In this document: in pieces, positions 8,121 to 19,404 of the stretch
Layout: each line of letters starts with the position of its first letter
How positions within the stretch are numbered: the first letter of the stretch is position 1
DNA from: Gammaproteobacteria bacterium
GTDB lineage: Bacteria; Pseudomonadota; Gammaproteobacteria; Burkholderiales; Rhodocyclaceae
Length of the DNA stretch: 64,000 nt
Direction: 5' to 3'
NCBI GenBank assembly: GCA_018828385.1
Contig: JAHJVE010000023.1
Location: 248,001 to 312,000 of the forward strand
The notes under the pieces: generated by a model
The model's database searches: none
What the model saw: only the letters and a program-made list of their open reading frames with translations
What the model was told of the DNA's origin: nothing
Program-made: the position numbers and the translations under genes

Positions 8121-8146
8121 AAACGGAACTCCGCAGAGTTCCGTTT
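8121..8146 (-). terminator. terminator after the rhodanese-like gene
   Basis: Perfect 11-base stem AAACGGAACTC / GAGTTCCGTTT with a four-base loop, followed on the minus strand by TCATTTTTGG. It is 34 bases downstream of the stop codon at 8180. Confidence 0.8.
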
Positions 8147-8179
8147 GGCTAGCCGGTGAAGATCGTTACTTGCAGACGA

Positions 8180-8746
8180 TCAGAACTCGTCCTTGACGAT
8201 AGGAAAGCCCAGCGCATGCCAGTCGAGCATGCCGCCCCGGTAGTAGTAGATCTTGTCGGCCGGAAAACCGTCGCGAACCATCGCGTTGATCGCCGTCGGG
8301 CTTTGCGGGCAGACCGGGCCGTTGCAGAAGGCATAGACCTTCTTGGCCTTGCTGCAATCCCACTTGCCGGCCGTCTTGGCGCAACCCAGTTCGTCCAGGC
8401 GCCCTGCCACCAGCGTGTAGGGAATGTGATACGAATTGGGGATGGTGCCCTTGATTCGGTCGTCCGGCTCGCGCATGTCGACGATCATCGAATCCTTGTC
8501 GTTCATGGCGTGCAGCATTTCGATCTCGGTCACCGGATGAACGCCGGGAGCCGGAATCAGCGGCTGCAGCCAGCCCTTGTTCTTGGCGCACGGCGTCATC
8601 GTGCGGGTAATGACGAACGGGCCGTTCTTGGTCTGGACAACGAACTGCTTGTCCTCGCCGATGATGCGCAGCAGTTCCTTCTCCTCTGCGACAGCCCCCA
8701 CCGAAACGGCAACAATCGCGGCGCCCAGCAATGCTTTTTTGATCAT
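8180..8746 (-). CDS. exported rhodanese-like domain protein
   Basis: A 188-residue protein with a Sec signal peptide (MIKKALLGAAIVAVSVGAVAEEK, cleavage near residue 20), so it acts in the periplasm. A single rhodanese fold follows: SMIVDMREPDDRIKGTIPNSYHIPY, then the active-site loop AFCNGPVCPQSP with the sulfur-accepting cysteine, and WHALGFPIV near the end. Single-domain exported rhodaneses are often tied to sulfur trafficking or redox stress; the donor is unknown. The ATG at 8746 is preceded by TGGAGGAGTG. Monocistronic, with its own terminator and a purL terminator upstream. Confidence 0.87.
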   Translation of the reverse strand: MIKKALLGAAIVAVSVGAVAEEKELLRIIGEDKQFVVQTKNGPFVITRTMTPCAKNKGWLQPLIPAPGVHPVTEIEMLHAMNDKDSMIVDMREPDDRIKGTIPNSYHIPYTLVAGRLDELGCAKTAGKWDCSKAKKVYAFCNGPVCPQSPTAINAMVRDGFPADKIYYYRGGMLDWHALGFPIVKDEF

Positions 8747-8830
8747 GTTTCCACTCCTCCATTGGTATTCGTTTGGCAATCACCATATATAAGTGATTGC
8801 GCATATTGTAATTTAACAATACAGGTCTGT

Positions 8831-8870
8831 AAAAAAGAAAGGCGACCCGCAGGCCGCCTTTTCTGTTTTT
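8831..8870 (-). terminator. terminator after purL
   Basis: On the minus strand AAGGCGGCC-tgcg-GGTCGCCTT is followed by TCTTTTTT. It lies about 10 bases after the purL stop codon and insulates purL from the rhodanese-like gene. Confidence 0.85.
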
Positions 8871-8879
8871 CCCGGTCGC

Positions 8880-11800
8880 TTAGCCGACCCAGCGCCGCGC
8901 GTTGCGGAACATGCGCAGCCACGGTGAGTCTTCGCCCCAATTTTCCGGATGCCAGGACATCTGGACGGTGCGGAAGACGCGCTCGGGGTGCGGCATCATG
9001 ATGGTGAAGCGGCCGTCAGCCGTGGTCACCGCCGTCAAACCATCCGGCGAGCCGTTCGGGTTGTAGGGGTAAACCTCGGTCGGGTTGCCGTAATTGTCGA
9101 CATAGCGCATTGCGGCGAGCACTTCGGCCTGGTCGGCCGGATTGTCGAAAACCGCCCTGCCCTCGCCGTGCGAAACGACGATGGGGATGCGCGAATTTTC
9201 CATGCCGCGGAAGAACAGCGACGGCGATTCCTGCACTTCGGCCAGCACGAAGCGGGCTTCGAACTGCTCGACGGTGTTGCGACGGAAAGCCGGCCAGTGT
9301 TCGGCGCCGGGGATGATCGATTTGAGCGCACTCATCATCTGGCAACCGTTGCAGACGCCCAGCGCGAAGGTGTCCGGACGGTTGAAGAAGCGGGCGAACT
9401 CGTCGCGGCAGCCGTCGTGCATGAGGATGGTCCGCGCCCAGCCGAGGCCGGCACCGAGGACGTCACCGTAGGAGAAGCCGCCGCAGGCGACCAGGCCTTT
9501 GAAGTCCTTGAGGCTGACCCGGCCGGCCAAAATATCGCTCATATGGACGTCGACCGCAGCAAAACCTGCCTTGTCGAAAGCGGCCGCCATTTCGTAATGG
9601 CTGTTGACGCCCTGCTCGCGCAGGATGGCGACACGCGGCCGGCCGCTGACTTCGCGGTAGACCTGGGTGAAATCTTCCTGCGGATCGAAGGTCAGCCACG
9701 GGTTGAGGCCGGGGTCCTTGGTGTCGAGGATGCGGTCGAATTCCTGCTGGGCGCAATCCGGGTTGTCGCGCATGGCCTGCATGCGGTAGCTGGTCTCCGA
9801 CCAGGCACGTTGCAGATCGACGCGCTTCTCGCGCAGGACGCGCTTGGCATTGCGGGTGACGCGGATTTCGTCCCACTCGTTCATGGTGCCGACGAAGTGG
9901 TAAGGCACACCGCAGGCGCGCAGGATGGGCGTGACTTTTTCGCGGTCGGCGCGGCGAATCTGGATCAGGGCGCCGAGTTCTTCGTTGAACAGGGCGCGCA
10001 CGATGTTTTCGAAATCGCGGCCGGCCAGCAGGTTGGTCAGCTTTTCCGAACCATCGACATCGCCAGCGCCCGCGTCGTAGCAGATGCCGTCGAGGTCGAG
10101 CGACACGCCGCGGCGCGTGGCGAAGGCCATTTCGCAGGCCGCCACGAACAAGCCACCGTCGGAACGGTCGTGGTAGGCGAGCAGCAGGCCGTCGCGGTTG
10201 AGTTTCTGCACGGCATCGAACAGGCCCTTGAGCTTGGCCGGCTCGTCAACGTCCGGCGCATCGCTGCCCGTAGCGTTGTAGACCTGCGCCAAGCAGGAAC
10301 CGCCGAGGCGGCTCTGGCCGAGGTCGAGCAGCAGCAGTTCGGTTTCGCCCTGATCGACGGCCAGTTGCGGGGTTTTCGTCTTGCGCACGTCGTCGACCGC
10401 TGCAAACGAGGTGACGACTAACGACAGCGGCGAGACGACCTGTTTCTTGACGCCCTGATCTTCCCAGGCGGTGCGCATCGACAGCGAATCCTTGCCGACC
10501 GGGATCGACACGCCAATCGCCTTGCACAGGTCGGAAACGGCCTCGACGGTGTCGAACAGGCGGGCATCTTCACCAGCAACGCCGCACGGTGCCATCCAGT
10601 TGGCCGAGAGCTTGACCTTGGCGAGTTCGCCGACATCGGCAGCAGCAAGGTTGGTCAGCGCTTCGCCAATAGCCATGCGGCCGGAAGCCGGGGCATCGAA
10701 CACGGCGAGCGGCGTGCGCTCGCCCATGGCGAAGGCTTCGCCGAGATAACCTTGATAACCCATCGTCGTCACGGCAACGTCGGCGACCGGCACCTGCCAC
10801 GGGCCGACCATCTGGTCGCGGGCGGTCATGCCGCCAACCGAACGGTCGCCGATGGAGATCAGGAAGGTCTTGTCGGCAATGGTCGGCAGACGCATCAGGC
10901 AATAGGCGGCGTCCTTGAGTTCGATGGCGGTGGCGTCGAAGGAGACGAAAGTTTCCGGCTCATGCTTGACGTCACGGGTCATGCGCGGCGGCTTGCCGAG
11001 CAGCGCTTCCATTTCCATGTCCACCGGATTGACGCCGAAGTGCGCGTCGGTCACGGTCAGATGGCCGTCGCCGGTCGCTTCGCCGACGACAGCGAACGGG
11101 CAGCGCTCGCGCTCGCACATGGCCTGGAATTCGCCGATGCGGTTCGGCGGAATGGCCAGCACGTAGCGTTCCTGCGATTCGTTGGACCAGATTTCGGCCG
11201 GCGACATGCCCGGCTCTTCGGTCGGCACCTTGCGCAGATCGAAAATGGCGCCAACGCCGCCCGAATGGGCCAGTTCCGGCAGGGCGTTGGAGACGCCACC
11301 GGCGCCGACGTCGTGCACCGACAAAATCGGATTGTTCTTGCCCATCTGCCAGCAACGGTCGATGACTTCCTGCGCACGGCGCTGGATTTCCGGGTTGCCA
11401 CGCTGGACCGAGGCGAAATCGAGGTCTTCGGCATTCGAACCGGCCGTCATCGATGAGGCGGCACCGCCGCCCAGACCGATCAGCATGCCGGGGCCGCCCA
11501 GTTGCACGAACTTGGTGCCAACCGGAAAGGTTTCGTCCTTGAACGACTGCTCGGCCTGGATGCTGCCCAGACCGCCGGCGATCATGATCGGCTTGTGGTA
11601 GCCACGCACCGTGCCGGCGACGTCCTGTTCATAGGTGCGGAAATAGCCGGTCAGGTTCGGACGGCCGAATTCGTTGTTGAAGGCGGCGGCGCCAATCGGG
11701 CCTTCGAGCATGATGTCGAGGGCGGAAGCGATGCGCGACGGACGGCCGTAGGCTTTTTCCCACGGCTGAACGGCGTCCGGCAGATTGAGGTTGGAGACCG

Positions 11801-12809
11801 AGAAGCCGCAGAGGCCGGCCTTCGGCTTGGAACCCTTGCCGGTGGCGCCTTCGTCGCGGATTTCGCCGCCGGAACCGGTGGAGGCGCCAGGGAACGGCGA
11901 AATGGCGGTCGGATGGTTGTGCGTCTCGACCTTGGTCAGGATGTGGGTCAGCTCTTCCTTGTAGCTGTAGCCGCGGTCGGCATCCGGGTAGAAACGCTGG
12001 ATGGTGGCGCCTTCGATGATCGAGGCGTTGTCGGCGTAGGCCATGATCGTGCCTTGCGGCGCGGCAGCATGGGTTTCGCGGATCATGCCGAACAGGGTCT
12101 TGTCCTTCTTCTCGCCATCAACTACCCACGAGGCGTTGAAAATCTTGTGGCGGCAGTGTTCGGAATTGGCCTGGGCGAACATCATGAGTTCGACGTCGGT
12201 CGGGTTGCGGCCGGCTTTGGTGAAGACGTCGAGCAGGTAATCGATTTCGTCGTCGGACAGGGCCAAGCCAAGCGAACCGTTGGCGTCGAACAGGGCGGCC
12301 TTGCCGCCGGCCAGGACGTCAACGGTATTGAGCGGCTTCGGCTCGAAATGGCGGAACAACTCGCCGGCGGCGTCGAAGCCGGCCAGCACGGATTCGGTCA
12401 TGCGGTCGTGGAGCAGCGCGGCGACGGTTTTCTTCTCTGCTACGGTCAACGCGCGGTTTTGCTTCAAAACCACGTGGAAGGCGATGACCCGCTCGATGCG
12501 CTCGATGGCATCCAGATCACAGTTCCACGCGATGTCGGTGGCCTTCGACGACCACGGCGAGATGGTGCCGATGCGCGGCGCGACGAGGAACAGTTCGCCG
12601 GCATCGCTGCCCGCCGCCTTCTCTTCAAGCAGCGTCGCCAGCTTGGCGCGCTCGTCGCCATTCAGGGCGCGCTTTTGCGCCACGACATGCCAGTAATCGG
12701 CGACCACCGACTCGATGTCCGGGACAGCCGCGACCAGGCGGGCTTGCAGGCGTTGCAGACGGAAGGCGGAAAAGGCGGCGTCGCCCTTGAGGCAAAGAAT
12801 GTCGGCCAT
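8880..12809 (-). CDS. purL: phosphoribosylformylglycinamidine synthase (single-chain)
   Basis: A 1309-residue large-type PurL catalysing the ATP- and glutamine-dependent conversion of FGAR to FGAM in purine synthesis. The order is N-terminal PurS-like region, linker, tandem AIR-synthase-like ATPase domains, and a C-terminal class I glutamine amidotransferase. The amidotransferase shows [12 protein letters not shown] with nucleophile C1153, and the closing [10 protein letters not shown] supplies the catalytic His. The start is the ATG at 12809 ([21 protein letters not shown]); the frame stays open further upstream, but that stretch runs through a repeat copy and is not coding. The length matches E. 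coli PurL (about 1295). Confidence 0.97.
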   Translation of the reverse strand: MADILCLKGDAAFSAFRLQRLQARLVAAVPDIESVVADYWHVVAQKRALNGDERAKLATLLEEKAAGSDAGELFLVAPRIGTISPWSSKATDIAWNCDLDAIERIERVIAFHVVLKQNRALTVAEKKTVAALLHDRMTESVLAGFDAAGELFRHFEPKPLNTVDVLAGGKAALFDANGSLGLALSDDEIDYLLDVFTKAGRNPTDVELMMFAQANSEHCRHKIFNASWVVDGEKKDKTLFGMIRETHAAAPQGTIMAYADNASIIEGATIQRFYPDADRGYSYKEELTHILTKVETHNHPTAISPFPGASTGSGGEIRDEGATGKGSKPKAGLCGFSVSNLNLPDAVQPWEKAYGRPSRIASALDIMLEGPIGAAAFNNEFGRPNLTGYFRTYEQDVAGTVRGYHKPIMIAGGLGSIQAEQSFKDETFPVGTKFVQLGGPGMLIGLGGGAASSMTAGSNAEDLDFASVQRGNPEIQRRAQEVIDRCWQMGKNNPILSVHDVGAGGVSNALPELAHSGGVGAIFDLRKVPTEEPGMSPAEIWSNESQERYVLAIPPNRIGEFQAMCERERCPFAVVGEATGDGHLTVTDAHFGVNPVDMEMEALLGKPPRMTRDVKHEPETFVSFDATAIELKDAAYCLMRLPTIADKTFLISIGDRSVGGMTARDQMVGPWQVPVADVAVTTMGYQGYLGEAFAMGERTPLAVFDAPASGRMAIGEALTNLAAADVGELAKVKLSANWMAPCGVAGEDARLFDTVEAVSDLCKAIGVSIPVGKDSLSMRTAWEDQGVKKQVVSPLSLVVTSFAAVDDVRKTKTPQLAVDQGETELLLLDLGQSRLGGSCLAQVYNATGSDAPDVDEPAKLKGLFDAVQKLNRDGLLLAYHDRSDGGLFVAACEMAFATRRGVSLDLDGICYDAGAGDVDGSEKLTNLLAGRDFENIVRALFNEELGALIQIRRADREKVTPILRACGVPYHFVGTMNEWDEIRVTRNAKRVLREKRVDLQRAWSETSYRMQAMRDNPDCAQQEFDRILDTKDPGLNPWLTFDPQEDFTQVYREVSGRPRVAILREQGVNSHYEMAAAFDKAGFAAVDVHMSDILAGRVSLKDFKGLVACGGFSYGDVLGAGLGWARTILMHDGCRDEFARFFNRPDTFALGVCNGCQMMSALKSIIPGAEHWPAFRRNTVEQFEARFVLAEVQESPSLFFRGMENSRIPIVVSHGEGRAVFDNPADQAEVLAAMRYVDNYGNPTEVYPYNPNGSPDGLTAVTTADGRFTIMMPHPERVFRTVQMSWHPENWGEDSPWLRMFRNARRWVG

Positions 12810-12906
12810 GGGGTGTGGGGTCTGGTTAGGCGGAGAGGCCGGCATTATACCCGAGGTGGCGATGGGTGCCGGGTTCGGGATCGGCCATGTCGGGGCTAAG
12901 GCCATC

Positions 12907-12942
12907 TTTGATTTTGGGCCCTTTTTTCCGGTTGACCGTAGG
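12907..12942 (-). repeat. dispersed repeat copy 3
   Basis: Minus-strand CCTACGGTCAACCGGAAAAA then AGGGCCCAAAATCAAA. It starts three bases after the histidine-kinase stop codon, co-oriented with the kinase and purL. Confidence 0.9.
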
Positions 12943-12945
12943 AAT

Positions 12946-15453
12946 TTACCGGTCTTGCTCCAGCCACTTGAGGACGCTCGCAAAAAGCGTCTCGGGGACC
13001 ACCGGCTTGGCGATGAAATCGTTCATGCCGGCCGTAAAACAGCGCGCCTTGTCTTCGGCAAAGGCGTTGGCGGTCATCGCCAGGATGGGCTGGTTGCCGC
13101 CGGTGGGCAGTTGGCGGATACGCCGGGTTGCTTCGAGACCGTCCATCCGGGGCATCTGCATGTCCATCAGGATCAGGTCGTAGCGGTTTTCCCCGGCCAA
13201 GGCCAGCGCTTCCTGGCCGTCGTTGGCCACATCCACCAGCAGACCGGCGTCGCCGAGCAACGCCAAGGCAATTTCCTGATTGATCGGCTCATCTTCGGCG
13301 AGCAGTATCCGCCGCCCGGCATGGCTCCGCTGTAGCCTTGCCTCGGCCGACTGCGGCTGGGCGGCAACCGCCGCATTCTTGCCGGCGGCGCCTTTCCTGA
13401 GCCTGAGACTGAACCAGAACGTGCTGCCGACCCCGATCCGGCTCGTCACGCCGGCATCGCCGCCCATCAACTGGGCCAGCCTTTTGGTGATGGCCAGCCC
13501 CAGGCCGGTGCCGCCGTAACGGCGCGAAATCGAATCGTCAGCCTGGGCAAAGGAGGCGAACAGCCGGTCCTGTACCTCGAGCGGAATGCCGGGGCCGCTA
13601 TCCTCCACCTCGACACGGACGCGAACGCTGTCCTCGTCTTCGCTTTCCTGCTGCACGCGCAGCGTGACGCCGCCGACCTCGGTGAATTTGATGGCGTTGC
13701 TGGCGTAATTCAGTATCGCCTGTTGAATCCGCGTCGGATCGCCGAGCAGAGCGCGGGGCATCGTCTGCACATCGCAGCGCAGAGTCAAGTTTTTGGCCTG
13801 TGCCTGGTCCGAGAGCATGGAGGCGACGTTGGCGGCAAGCGCCCCGAGATTGACCTCGCTTTCCTCCAGCACAAACTGGCCGGCTTCGATCTTCGACAAA
13901 TCGAGGATAGCGTTGATGATCTCGAGCAGATGCCGCCCGGCAACGTCGATTTTCTCGAGCTTCTCGGCCTGCTCGGCAGGCACGCCAGAACGCTTGAGGA
14001 GATGCACCATGCCGGTAATGGCATTGAGCGGCGTGCGGATTTCGTGCGACATGTTGGCGAGGAAGGAACTCTTCGCCACATTGGCTGTTTCAGCCACCTC
14101 CTTGGCCTCGGACAGCGCCGCCGTGCGCTCGGCGACGAGGTCTTCGAGGTGCAGACGATAGGCCGCCAGTTCAGCCTCCGCCGCCTTGCGCTGCGAAATA
14201 TCGCGCGTGACGGCCAACTGCATGACCTGATTGTTATCCACCATCGGTACGGCATGGGTCTCCAGCCAGCGCCGGCCGCCCTTCAGGCCGCACACCTCGA
14301 ACTCCATCTGCACCGCCGCCCCGGCCAGCACCTGGCGGTGCATTTCCATGAAGGCATCGCGGTATTCCGGCGCGACCAGTTCACTTACCGGCTGGTTGGC
14401 GACCTGGGCCAGCGAATCGGCCTCGATCATCGCCAGCCCAGCCGGATTTATCTGCCGCAGCAAGCCCTCGGCATCCACCATCTTGATGCACTCCGGCTCG
14501 TTGTCGATGATGGTGCGCAGACGGGCCTCGCTGGAAGCGACATCGACCAGCGCCTGCTGGCGCTCGGCATCGATACGGGCCAGCTTGAGCCGGGTTTCGG
14601 AAAGCCAGCCGAGGACGCTGTCTTCCAGGCCCGCAGCAACCGGAATGGGCGTCGAAAAATCGCCCTGCCCGAGACGGGCAATGCGCGCATGCACGTTATC
14701 CGGCGAGCCGCCGAGACTGGTCTGCAAGGCCCGGTATGCCCGCCAAACCGCAGTCAGCAGAAACAAGCCCAACAAAATCAATACGCCGCGCATGAGCAAG
14801 GCAAACGTTTCCGCCGACCGCACCGTATTTCGGGTGCGTTCCTCCACCAGGTCATGCAACTCGCTGATCGGCCGCATGATCTCCGCCTTGGCCTGATGAT
14901 AGGCGGCGTCATTCAACATCCGGCTGGCCTGCAGGCGCACCGTATCGCCGACCGGCGCCGCCGACTCGACCAGCGCCATGGCGGCGAATTCGGTACGGGT
15001 CAGGGCATCCGAATTGGCCTTGGCCTGCGCCAAACGGGCAAACTCCTGCTCGGAAAAACCCGCCTGGCGCATGAGGTCAAGGAGCGATACATTTTGCCCG
15101 CTCGAAGGACGGGGACGCTGGTCATCCGCACCCACCATGTCCCAGTAAATATCCTGATAATCCGCTGGCCGGGGTTGGCGACCGTCGCGAATATCGAGGA
15201 TTTCCTGATAGTGCTGCTTGTACAGCGGGTCGCCGGTGATCACATAGCTGCGCACCATGCGCGTCAGGTCATCGGAGGACTGCCGCAACTCCTGCGCCAG
15301 CCAGTACGAATGAATGCGCTGTTCGTTGGCCGCGTCGATCTGCTTTTCCGAATGCACGTAAAAGAGAAAGACGACCGCATAAGTCACGAACATGACCAGC
15401 ATCAGCCACAAGCTGCGGGAGAATCGAGAAGGTTTGGTGATGGCCGAAATCAT
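12946..15453 (-). CDS. hybrid sensor histidine kinase with PAS and receiver domains
   Basis: An 835-residue inner-membrane hybrid kinase. TM1 lies at about residues 14-32 and TM2 near 218-238, enclosing a roughly 180-residue helical periplasmic sensor region. A PAS domain (about 305-425), a short coil, a HisKA domain with phospho-acceptor H470 in [12 protein letters not shown], a HATPase_c domain ([21 protein letters not shown]), and a C-terminal receiver with D764 in [13 protein letters not shown] follow. No partner regulator is adjacent, so the phosphorelay target and signal are unknown. The ATG at 15453 precedes the first transmembrane helix. It is divergent from the motor-like operon at 15618, which it might control; there is no direct evidence. 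Confidence 0.92.
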   Translation of the reverse strand: MISAITKPSRFSRSLWLMLVMFVTYAVVFLFYVHSEKQIDAANEQRIHSYWLAQELRQSSDDLTRMVRSYVITGDPLYKQHYQEILDIRDGRQPRPADYQDIYWDMVGADDQRPRPSSGQNVSLLDLMRQAGFSEQEFARLAQAKANSDALTRTEFAAMALVESAAPVGDTVRLQASRMLNDAAYHQAKAEIMRPISELHDLVEERTRNTVRSAETFALLMRGVLILLGLFLLTAVWRAYRALQTSLGGSPDNVHARIARLGQGDFSTPIPVAAGLEDSVLGWLSETRLKLARIDAERQQALVDVASSEARLRTIIDNEPECIKMVDAEGLLRQINPAGLAMIEADSLAQVANQPVSELVAPEYRDAFMEMHRQVLAGAAVQMEFEVCGLKGGRRWLETHAVPMVDNNQVMQLAVTRDISQRKAAEAELAAYRLHLEDLVAERTAALSEAKEVAETANVAKSSFLANMSHEIRTPLNAITGMVHLLKRSGVPAEQAEKLEKIDVAGRHLLEIINAILDLSKIEAGQFVLEESEVNLGALAANVASMLSDQAQAKNLTLRCDVQTMPRALLGDPTRIQQAILNYASNAIKFTEVGGVTLRVQQESEDEDSVRVRVEVEDSGPGIPLEVQDRLFASFAQADDSISRRYGGTGLGLAITKRLAQLMGGDAGVTSRIGVGSTFWFSLRLRKGAAGKNAAVAAQPQSAEARLQRSHAGRRILLAEDEPINQEIALALLGDAGLLVDVANDGQEALALAGENRYDLILMDMQMPRMDGLEATRRIRQLPTGGNQPILAMTANAFAEDKARCFTAGMNDFIAKPVVPETLFASVLKWLEQDR

Positions 15454-15617
15454 TTTTATATGCGCGCTGCGCTCATCATACCTGCTCGCAGCCGCGCAGC
15501 GTTTGCGGCAAACGACTGAACAACGAACCCCGCACGACAGCCAACGCAGACCGCTGACCGCGGCGCAAAGTTGGTGTAGCCTTGCCACCCCTTTCGACGT
15601 CAAACCAGGCCACGATC

Positions 15618-16403
15618 ATGACGCGTGAATTGCAACGCGCCACCTTCAATCGCTCAGCCCTCGTCCGCGTCCTGTCCGACACCCTCCCGGAAGTCCCTGA
15701 TCCGAAATACGACTTCGGCGAAAGGCTCGGGCAGTGGCTGGACTTTTCGGATGCGCTGACGCTGTTTTCGGTCCTCAATACCGAGGCCGGCAGCGGCACG
15801 CCTATACATAGTGGCAACAGCGACCTGCCGGCCCAACTGGCCCGCGTTCGTCGCAATCTCAGCGATTCGATCCATAACGATGGCGTTTTCAGTTCTGACT
15901 CCGACACCCTGGCACGCATCCCGTTCCCGACCCCGCTGCCCAACGCCACGCCGGAAAGCGCCGCCGATTTCTCGCCCTACCACCGCTACTACCTCGCCCA
16001 TCAGCGCGACATGAATTCCGCCATCACGGCCCTGCGCGCCAATGCCCGCAAGGCGCTGGCCGGTCAATCGGCGGCGGGCAATCAGCTGGCCGACCTCGAC
16101 GCCGCTTTCGAGAAATTTCTGTTCACCCGCGAACGCAACCTGCTGTCGAATATCCCGATCATGCTCGGCAAGCGCTTTGACCAGCGCTACGCCGAACACC
16201 GCGCCGCCCTGACCGACAATATTGCCGACGATCCGACCACCTGGACGCAGCCCGGCAACTGGCTCGAAGCCTTCTGCCATGACGCCCGGACGGCGTTGCT
16301 CGCCGAACTGGAACTGCGCCTCAAGCCGGTTGTTGGTCTGATCGCCGGCCTGATATCGGCCCTCGGCAGCGCCGCAGAAAACAAGGAAACAAAGCCCCAA
16401 TGA
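15618..16403 (+). CDS. DUF3348 family protein, first gene of the motor-like operon
   Basis: A 261-residue soluble protein matching what I know of DUF3348, which in betaproteobacteria precedes a DUF802 protein. It starts MTRELQRATFNRSALVRVLSD at the ATG at 15618; there is no signal peptide or membrane span, and the middle is helical (ALRANARKALAGQ...LADLDAAFEKFLFTRERNLL). Its stop overlaps the next start by four bases (ATGA), showing tight translational coupling. Function unknown. Because it is always next to the channel/OmpA pair, it probably forms a cytoplasmic part or regulator of that complex. Confidence 0.8.
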   Translation: MTRELQRATFNRSALVRVLSDTLPEVPDPKYDFGERLGQWLDFSDALTLFSVLNTEAGSGTPIHSGNSDLPAQLARVRRNLSDSIHNDGVFSSDSDTLARIPFPTPLPNATPESAADFSPYHRYYLAHQRDMNSAITALRANARKALAGQSAAGNQLADLDAAFEKFLFTRERNLLSNIPIMLGKRFDQRYAEHRAALTDNIADDPTTWTQPGNWLEAFCHDARTALLAELELRLKPVVGLIAGLISALGSAAENKETKPQ

Positions 16404-18757
16404 ACCGCAACCTCAGTCTCTTCGCCTTCATCCTCGGCCTGTTCGCCGTCGTCTGGGTCGCCATCGGTTATATCGGCGGACACACTCTGGCTTTCTCCGT
16501 GTCCTGCCTCATTACTACGGTCTACATCGCCGGCGCCCTCGAAATGCGGCGCTTCCACACCAACACCACGGCACTGGCCGCGGCGCTGCGCAATATCCCG
16601 GACGACATCGGCCACCTTGGCGAATGGCTGCAACAGGTGCCGGTCGCGCTGCAAAACGCCGTCCGCCTGCGCATCGAAGGCGAGCGCGTCGCCCTGCCCG
16701 GCCCCGGCATCACGCCTTATCTCGTCGGCCTGCTGGTCCTGCTCGGCATGCTCGGCACCTTCCTCGGCATGGTCGTCACGCTGAACGGCGCCGTGCTGGC
16801 GCTGGAAAGCACGACCGACCTGCAAACCATCCGCTCGGCGCTGGCCGCGCCGGTCAAGGGCCTCGGCGTCGCCTTCGGCACCTCGGTCGCCGGCGTCGCC
16901 ACCTCGGCCATGCTCGGCCTGATCTCAGCCCTGTGCCGGCGCGACCGCCTGCAAGTCGGCCAGTTGCTGGACAGCAAGATCGCCGGCGTGCTGCGCGACT
17001 TCTCGCTCACCTACCAGCGCCAGGAAACCTTCAAGGCCCTGCAGGCGCAGGCCCAGGCACTGCCCGAACTGGTCGGCAAGCTAGACGCCATGCTGCACCA
17101 GATGAGCGAACAGAGCCGTCAGCTCGGCGACCAGTTGCTGGCCGGCCAGCAAGGCTTCCATGCCGAAACCAAGGGGCTGTACACCGATCTTGCCAGGTCC
17201 GTCGACCAGTCGCTGAAAGCCAGCCTGAAGGACAGCGCGACAGTCGCCGCCGAAACCATCCAGCCGGTCGTCACCGCCACCATGGCCAGCATCGCCGACG
17301 AAACGCGCGGCCTGCACGACAAACTGTTCGGCACCGTCGAAACCCAGCTGGCTGGGATTGCTGGCCAGTTTGCGCAAACCGTGAGCACCGTCAGCGACAC
17401 CTGGACGCAAGCCCTGACTCGCCACGAACAGGCCACCGACACCCAGCATCAGCACCTGCAAACCGCCCTCACCGCCTACGCCGAGACCTTCGATCAGCGC
17501 TCGGCCGCATTGCTCACCTCGGTCGAAAGCACCCAAACAAAACTGCAGGCCGACGCCGCGCAACAGCAAGCGACACTGGCCGAAACTACCGCCGCCAGCC
17601 AGCAGCAACTGGCCGCCACGCTGGCCAGCCAGTTCGACGGCGTCACCGCCCGCCTCGATCAGGCCGTCAGCCAGGTCGCCGACACCTTCGGCGAACGCAC
17701 CCAGGCGCTGCTCACGTCCATCGATGCCAGCCATGCCGCCTTCGCCCAGACCACGCAGGCCCAACAGGCGGCGATCAGCGAGCAGGTCGCCAGCCAGCTC
17801 GACGGCATCGCCCAACGTTTCGATGGCACTGTGCAAACGGTTTCCGAGACGTGGACCAGCGCCCTGGCCAAACACGAACAGGCCAGCGACCGCCTGACGC
17901 AAGCGCTGGAACAAACGCAAACCAGCCTCGCCGACACCTTCGCTCAGCGCACCGCCTCGCTGCTCTCTGACATGCGCGCCACCCAGGCTAGCTGGCAAAG
18001 CGAATGGGCGACCGGCGAACAGACCCGTCAGGCCAGCTTCACCGACGCCCTAACGGCGATGGCCGGCAAGCTCGAAGCGCAATGGCGGCAACACGGCGAT
18101 GCCACCCATGCGCAGCAGGAAAAGATCACCCAGACGCTCGGCGACACCGCCCGCGACCTCGTCGCCGCCCACCAGCGCCAGGCCGAAACGACCATCGCCG
18201 AAGTCACCCGCCTCATGCAGACCGCCGCCGAGGCGCCCAAGGCGGCGGCCGAGGTCATCGGCCAGCTACGCCACGAACTGTCGGCGAGCATGGCGCGCGA
18301 CAACAGCCTGCTCGAAGAACGCAGCCGCATCATGGAAACGCTGGGCGCCCTGCTCGACGCCATCAACCACGCGTCGACCGAGCAGCGCAGCGCCATCGAC
18401 GCGCTGGTCGCTTCGTCGGCCAACCTGCTCGAACGCGCCGGCAGCCAGTTCGCCGCCAAGGTCGAGAGCGAGGCCGGCAAACTGGTCGAGATTGGCACCA
18501 GCATCACCGGCGGCGCCCTCGAAGTGGCCAGCCTGGGCGAGGCTTTCGGCACCGCGGTCAAGCTCTTCGCCGAATCCAACGACAAGATGATGGCCGCCCT
18601 GCAACGCATCGAAGGCGGCCTGACCAAGTCGCTGACGCGCAGCGACGAGCAGCTTGCCTACTACGTCGCCCAGGCGCGCGAAATCATCGATCTCAGCATC
18701 ATGTCGCAGAAGAAAATGGTCGACGACTTGCAGCGCGTGGCAGGTAGCGAAGCGTGA
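16400..18757 (+). CDS. MotA/TolQ-like channel protein with long helical tail (DUF802)
   Basis: A 785-residue protein. Two N-terminal membrane segments (about 5-25 and 30-47) and two more (about 107-128 and 158-178, the latter GLGVAFGTSVAGVATSAMLGLISAL) resemble the four-helix core of MotA/TolQ/ExbB/ZorA proton-channel subunits. The remaining 600 residues form a Gln/Ala/Thr-rich coiled tail containing the DUF802 region. Two similar blocks (QTVSTVSDTWTQALTRHEQA near 325 and QTVSETWTSALAKHEQA near 478) lie about 153 residues apart. The gene overlaps both neighbours by 4 bases. Together with the next gene it would form an ion-driven stator-type complex with a long cytoplasmic tail, as in ZorA. 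What it drives is unknown. Confidence 0.8.
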   Translation: MNRNLSLFAFILGLFAVVWVAIGYIGGHTLAFSVSCLITTVYIAGALEMRRFHTNTTALAAALRNIPDDIGHLGEWLQQVPVALQNAVRLRIEGERVALPGPGITPYLVGLLVLLGMLGTFLGMVVTLNGAVLALESTTDLQTIRSALAAPVKGLGVAFGTSVAGVATSAMLGLISALCRRDRLQVGQLLDSKIAGVLRDFSLTYQRQETFKALQAQAQALPELVGKLDAMLHQMSEQSRQLGDQLLAGQQGFHAETKGLYTDLARSVDQSLKASLKDSATVAAETIQPVVTATMASIADETRGLHDKLFGTVETQLAGIAGQFAQTVSTVSDTWTQALTRHEQATDTQHQHLQTALTAYAETFDQRSAALLTSVESTQTKLQADAAQQQATLAETTAASQQQLAATLASQFDGVTARLDQAVSQVADTFGERTQALLTSIDASHAAFAQTTQAQQAAISEQVASQLDGIAQRFDGTVQTVSETWTSALAKHEQASDRLTQALEQTQTSLADTFAQRTASLLSDMRATQASWQSEWATGEQTRQASFTDALTAMAGKLEAQWRQHGDATHAQQEKITQTLGDTARDLVAAHQRQAETTIAEVTRLMQTAAEAPKAAAEVIGQLRHELSASMARDNSLLEERSRIMETLGALLDAINHASTEQRSAIDALVASSANLLERAGSQFAAKVESEAGKLVEIGTSITGGALEVASLGEAFGTAVKLFAESNDKMMAALQRIEGGLTKSLTRSDEQLAYYVAQAREIIDLSIMSQKKMVDDLQRVAGSEA

Positions 18758-19404
18758 GCATGGAAGACATCGACGCCAGCGTCGACCACGCCACGCCCGT
18801 CTGGGCCGTCTTCGGCGACCTCATGGCCGGCCTGCTCGGCGCCTTCGTGCTCATTCTGGTCGGCGTACTCGGCGTGCAGCTCGAACTGGTCACCAGCCTC
18901 GAAGCCGAAATCCAGAAGCGCCAGCAGGAAGAACAACGCCGCGAAGCGCTCGAAAAAGCCCTGGCCGGCCCGCTCGCCTCCGGCCGAGTGACGCTCAACA
19001 ATGGAAAGATCGGTATCAGCGGCAACGTGCTCTTCGCGCTCAACTCCGACCAGTTGCAGCCGGAAGGCAAACAGCTGCTCAAGAGCCTCTCCCAGCCCAT
19101 CGCCGCCTACCTCGGCGCCAGCGAACAGATGCTCATGGTCAGCGGCTTCACCGACGACATGCCGGTGCGCGGCAGCAACAGCCGCTTCGCCGACAACTGG
19201 GAACTCTCCGCCCAGCGCGCCCTGACCGTGACGCGCACGCTGATCGAGGATGGCGTGCCTTCGTCGTCCATCTTCGCCGCCGCCTTCGGTTCGCAGCAGC
19301 CGGTCGCCGACAACGCCGACGCCGACGGCCGTGCGCGCAACCGTCGCGTCGAAATGGCGCCGGTGCCGAAGTCGCGGACCATCGGCAAGGAAGGCAATGG
19401 CTGA
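18754..19404 (+). CDS. OmpA/MotB-like peptidoglycan-binding partner (ZorB-like)
   Basis: A 216-residue protein. It has one N-terminal membrane helix preceded by an acidic residue in the stator position (FGDLMAGLLGAFVLILVGVLG, D22), as in MotB and ZorB. A short coil (EAEIQKRQQEEQRREALEKA) and a C-terminal OmpA-like domain follow, with peptidoglycan-binding features SGFTDDMPV...NWELSAQRA and ARNRRVEM. The start is GTG at 18754, overlapping the previous stop (GTGA); an ATG at 18760 is the alternative. This geometry gives a channel plus plug-type anchor pair. Confident as a MotB/OmpA-type protein; its role here is unproven. Confidence 0.85.
   Translation: MSMEDIDASVDHATPVWAVFGDLMAGLLGAFVLILVGVLGVQLELVTSLEAEIQKRQQEEQRREALEKALAGPLASGRVTLNNGKIGISGNVLFALNSDQLQPEGKQLLKSLSQPIAAYLGASEQMLMVSGFTDDMPVRGSNSRFADNWELSAQRALTVTRTLIEDGVPSSSIFAAAFGSQQPVADNADADGRARNRRVEMAPVPKSRTIGKEGNG

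Noticed and set aside
12440-12461. Further repeat copy inside purL (CTACGGTCAACGCGCGG)
   Set aside because: Only the first 11 bases match; the rest codes for conserved PurL residues ([10 protein letters not shown]). Probably coincidence.
12810-12983. N-terminal extension of purL to 12983
   Set aside because: The frame is open, but it runs through a repeat copy and the kinase stop region; the normal PurL N-terminus and length start at 12809.
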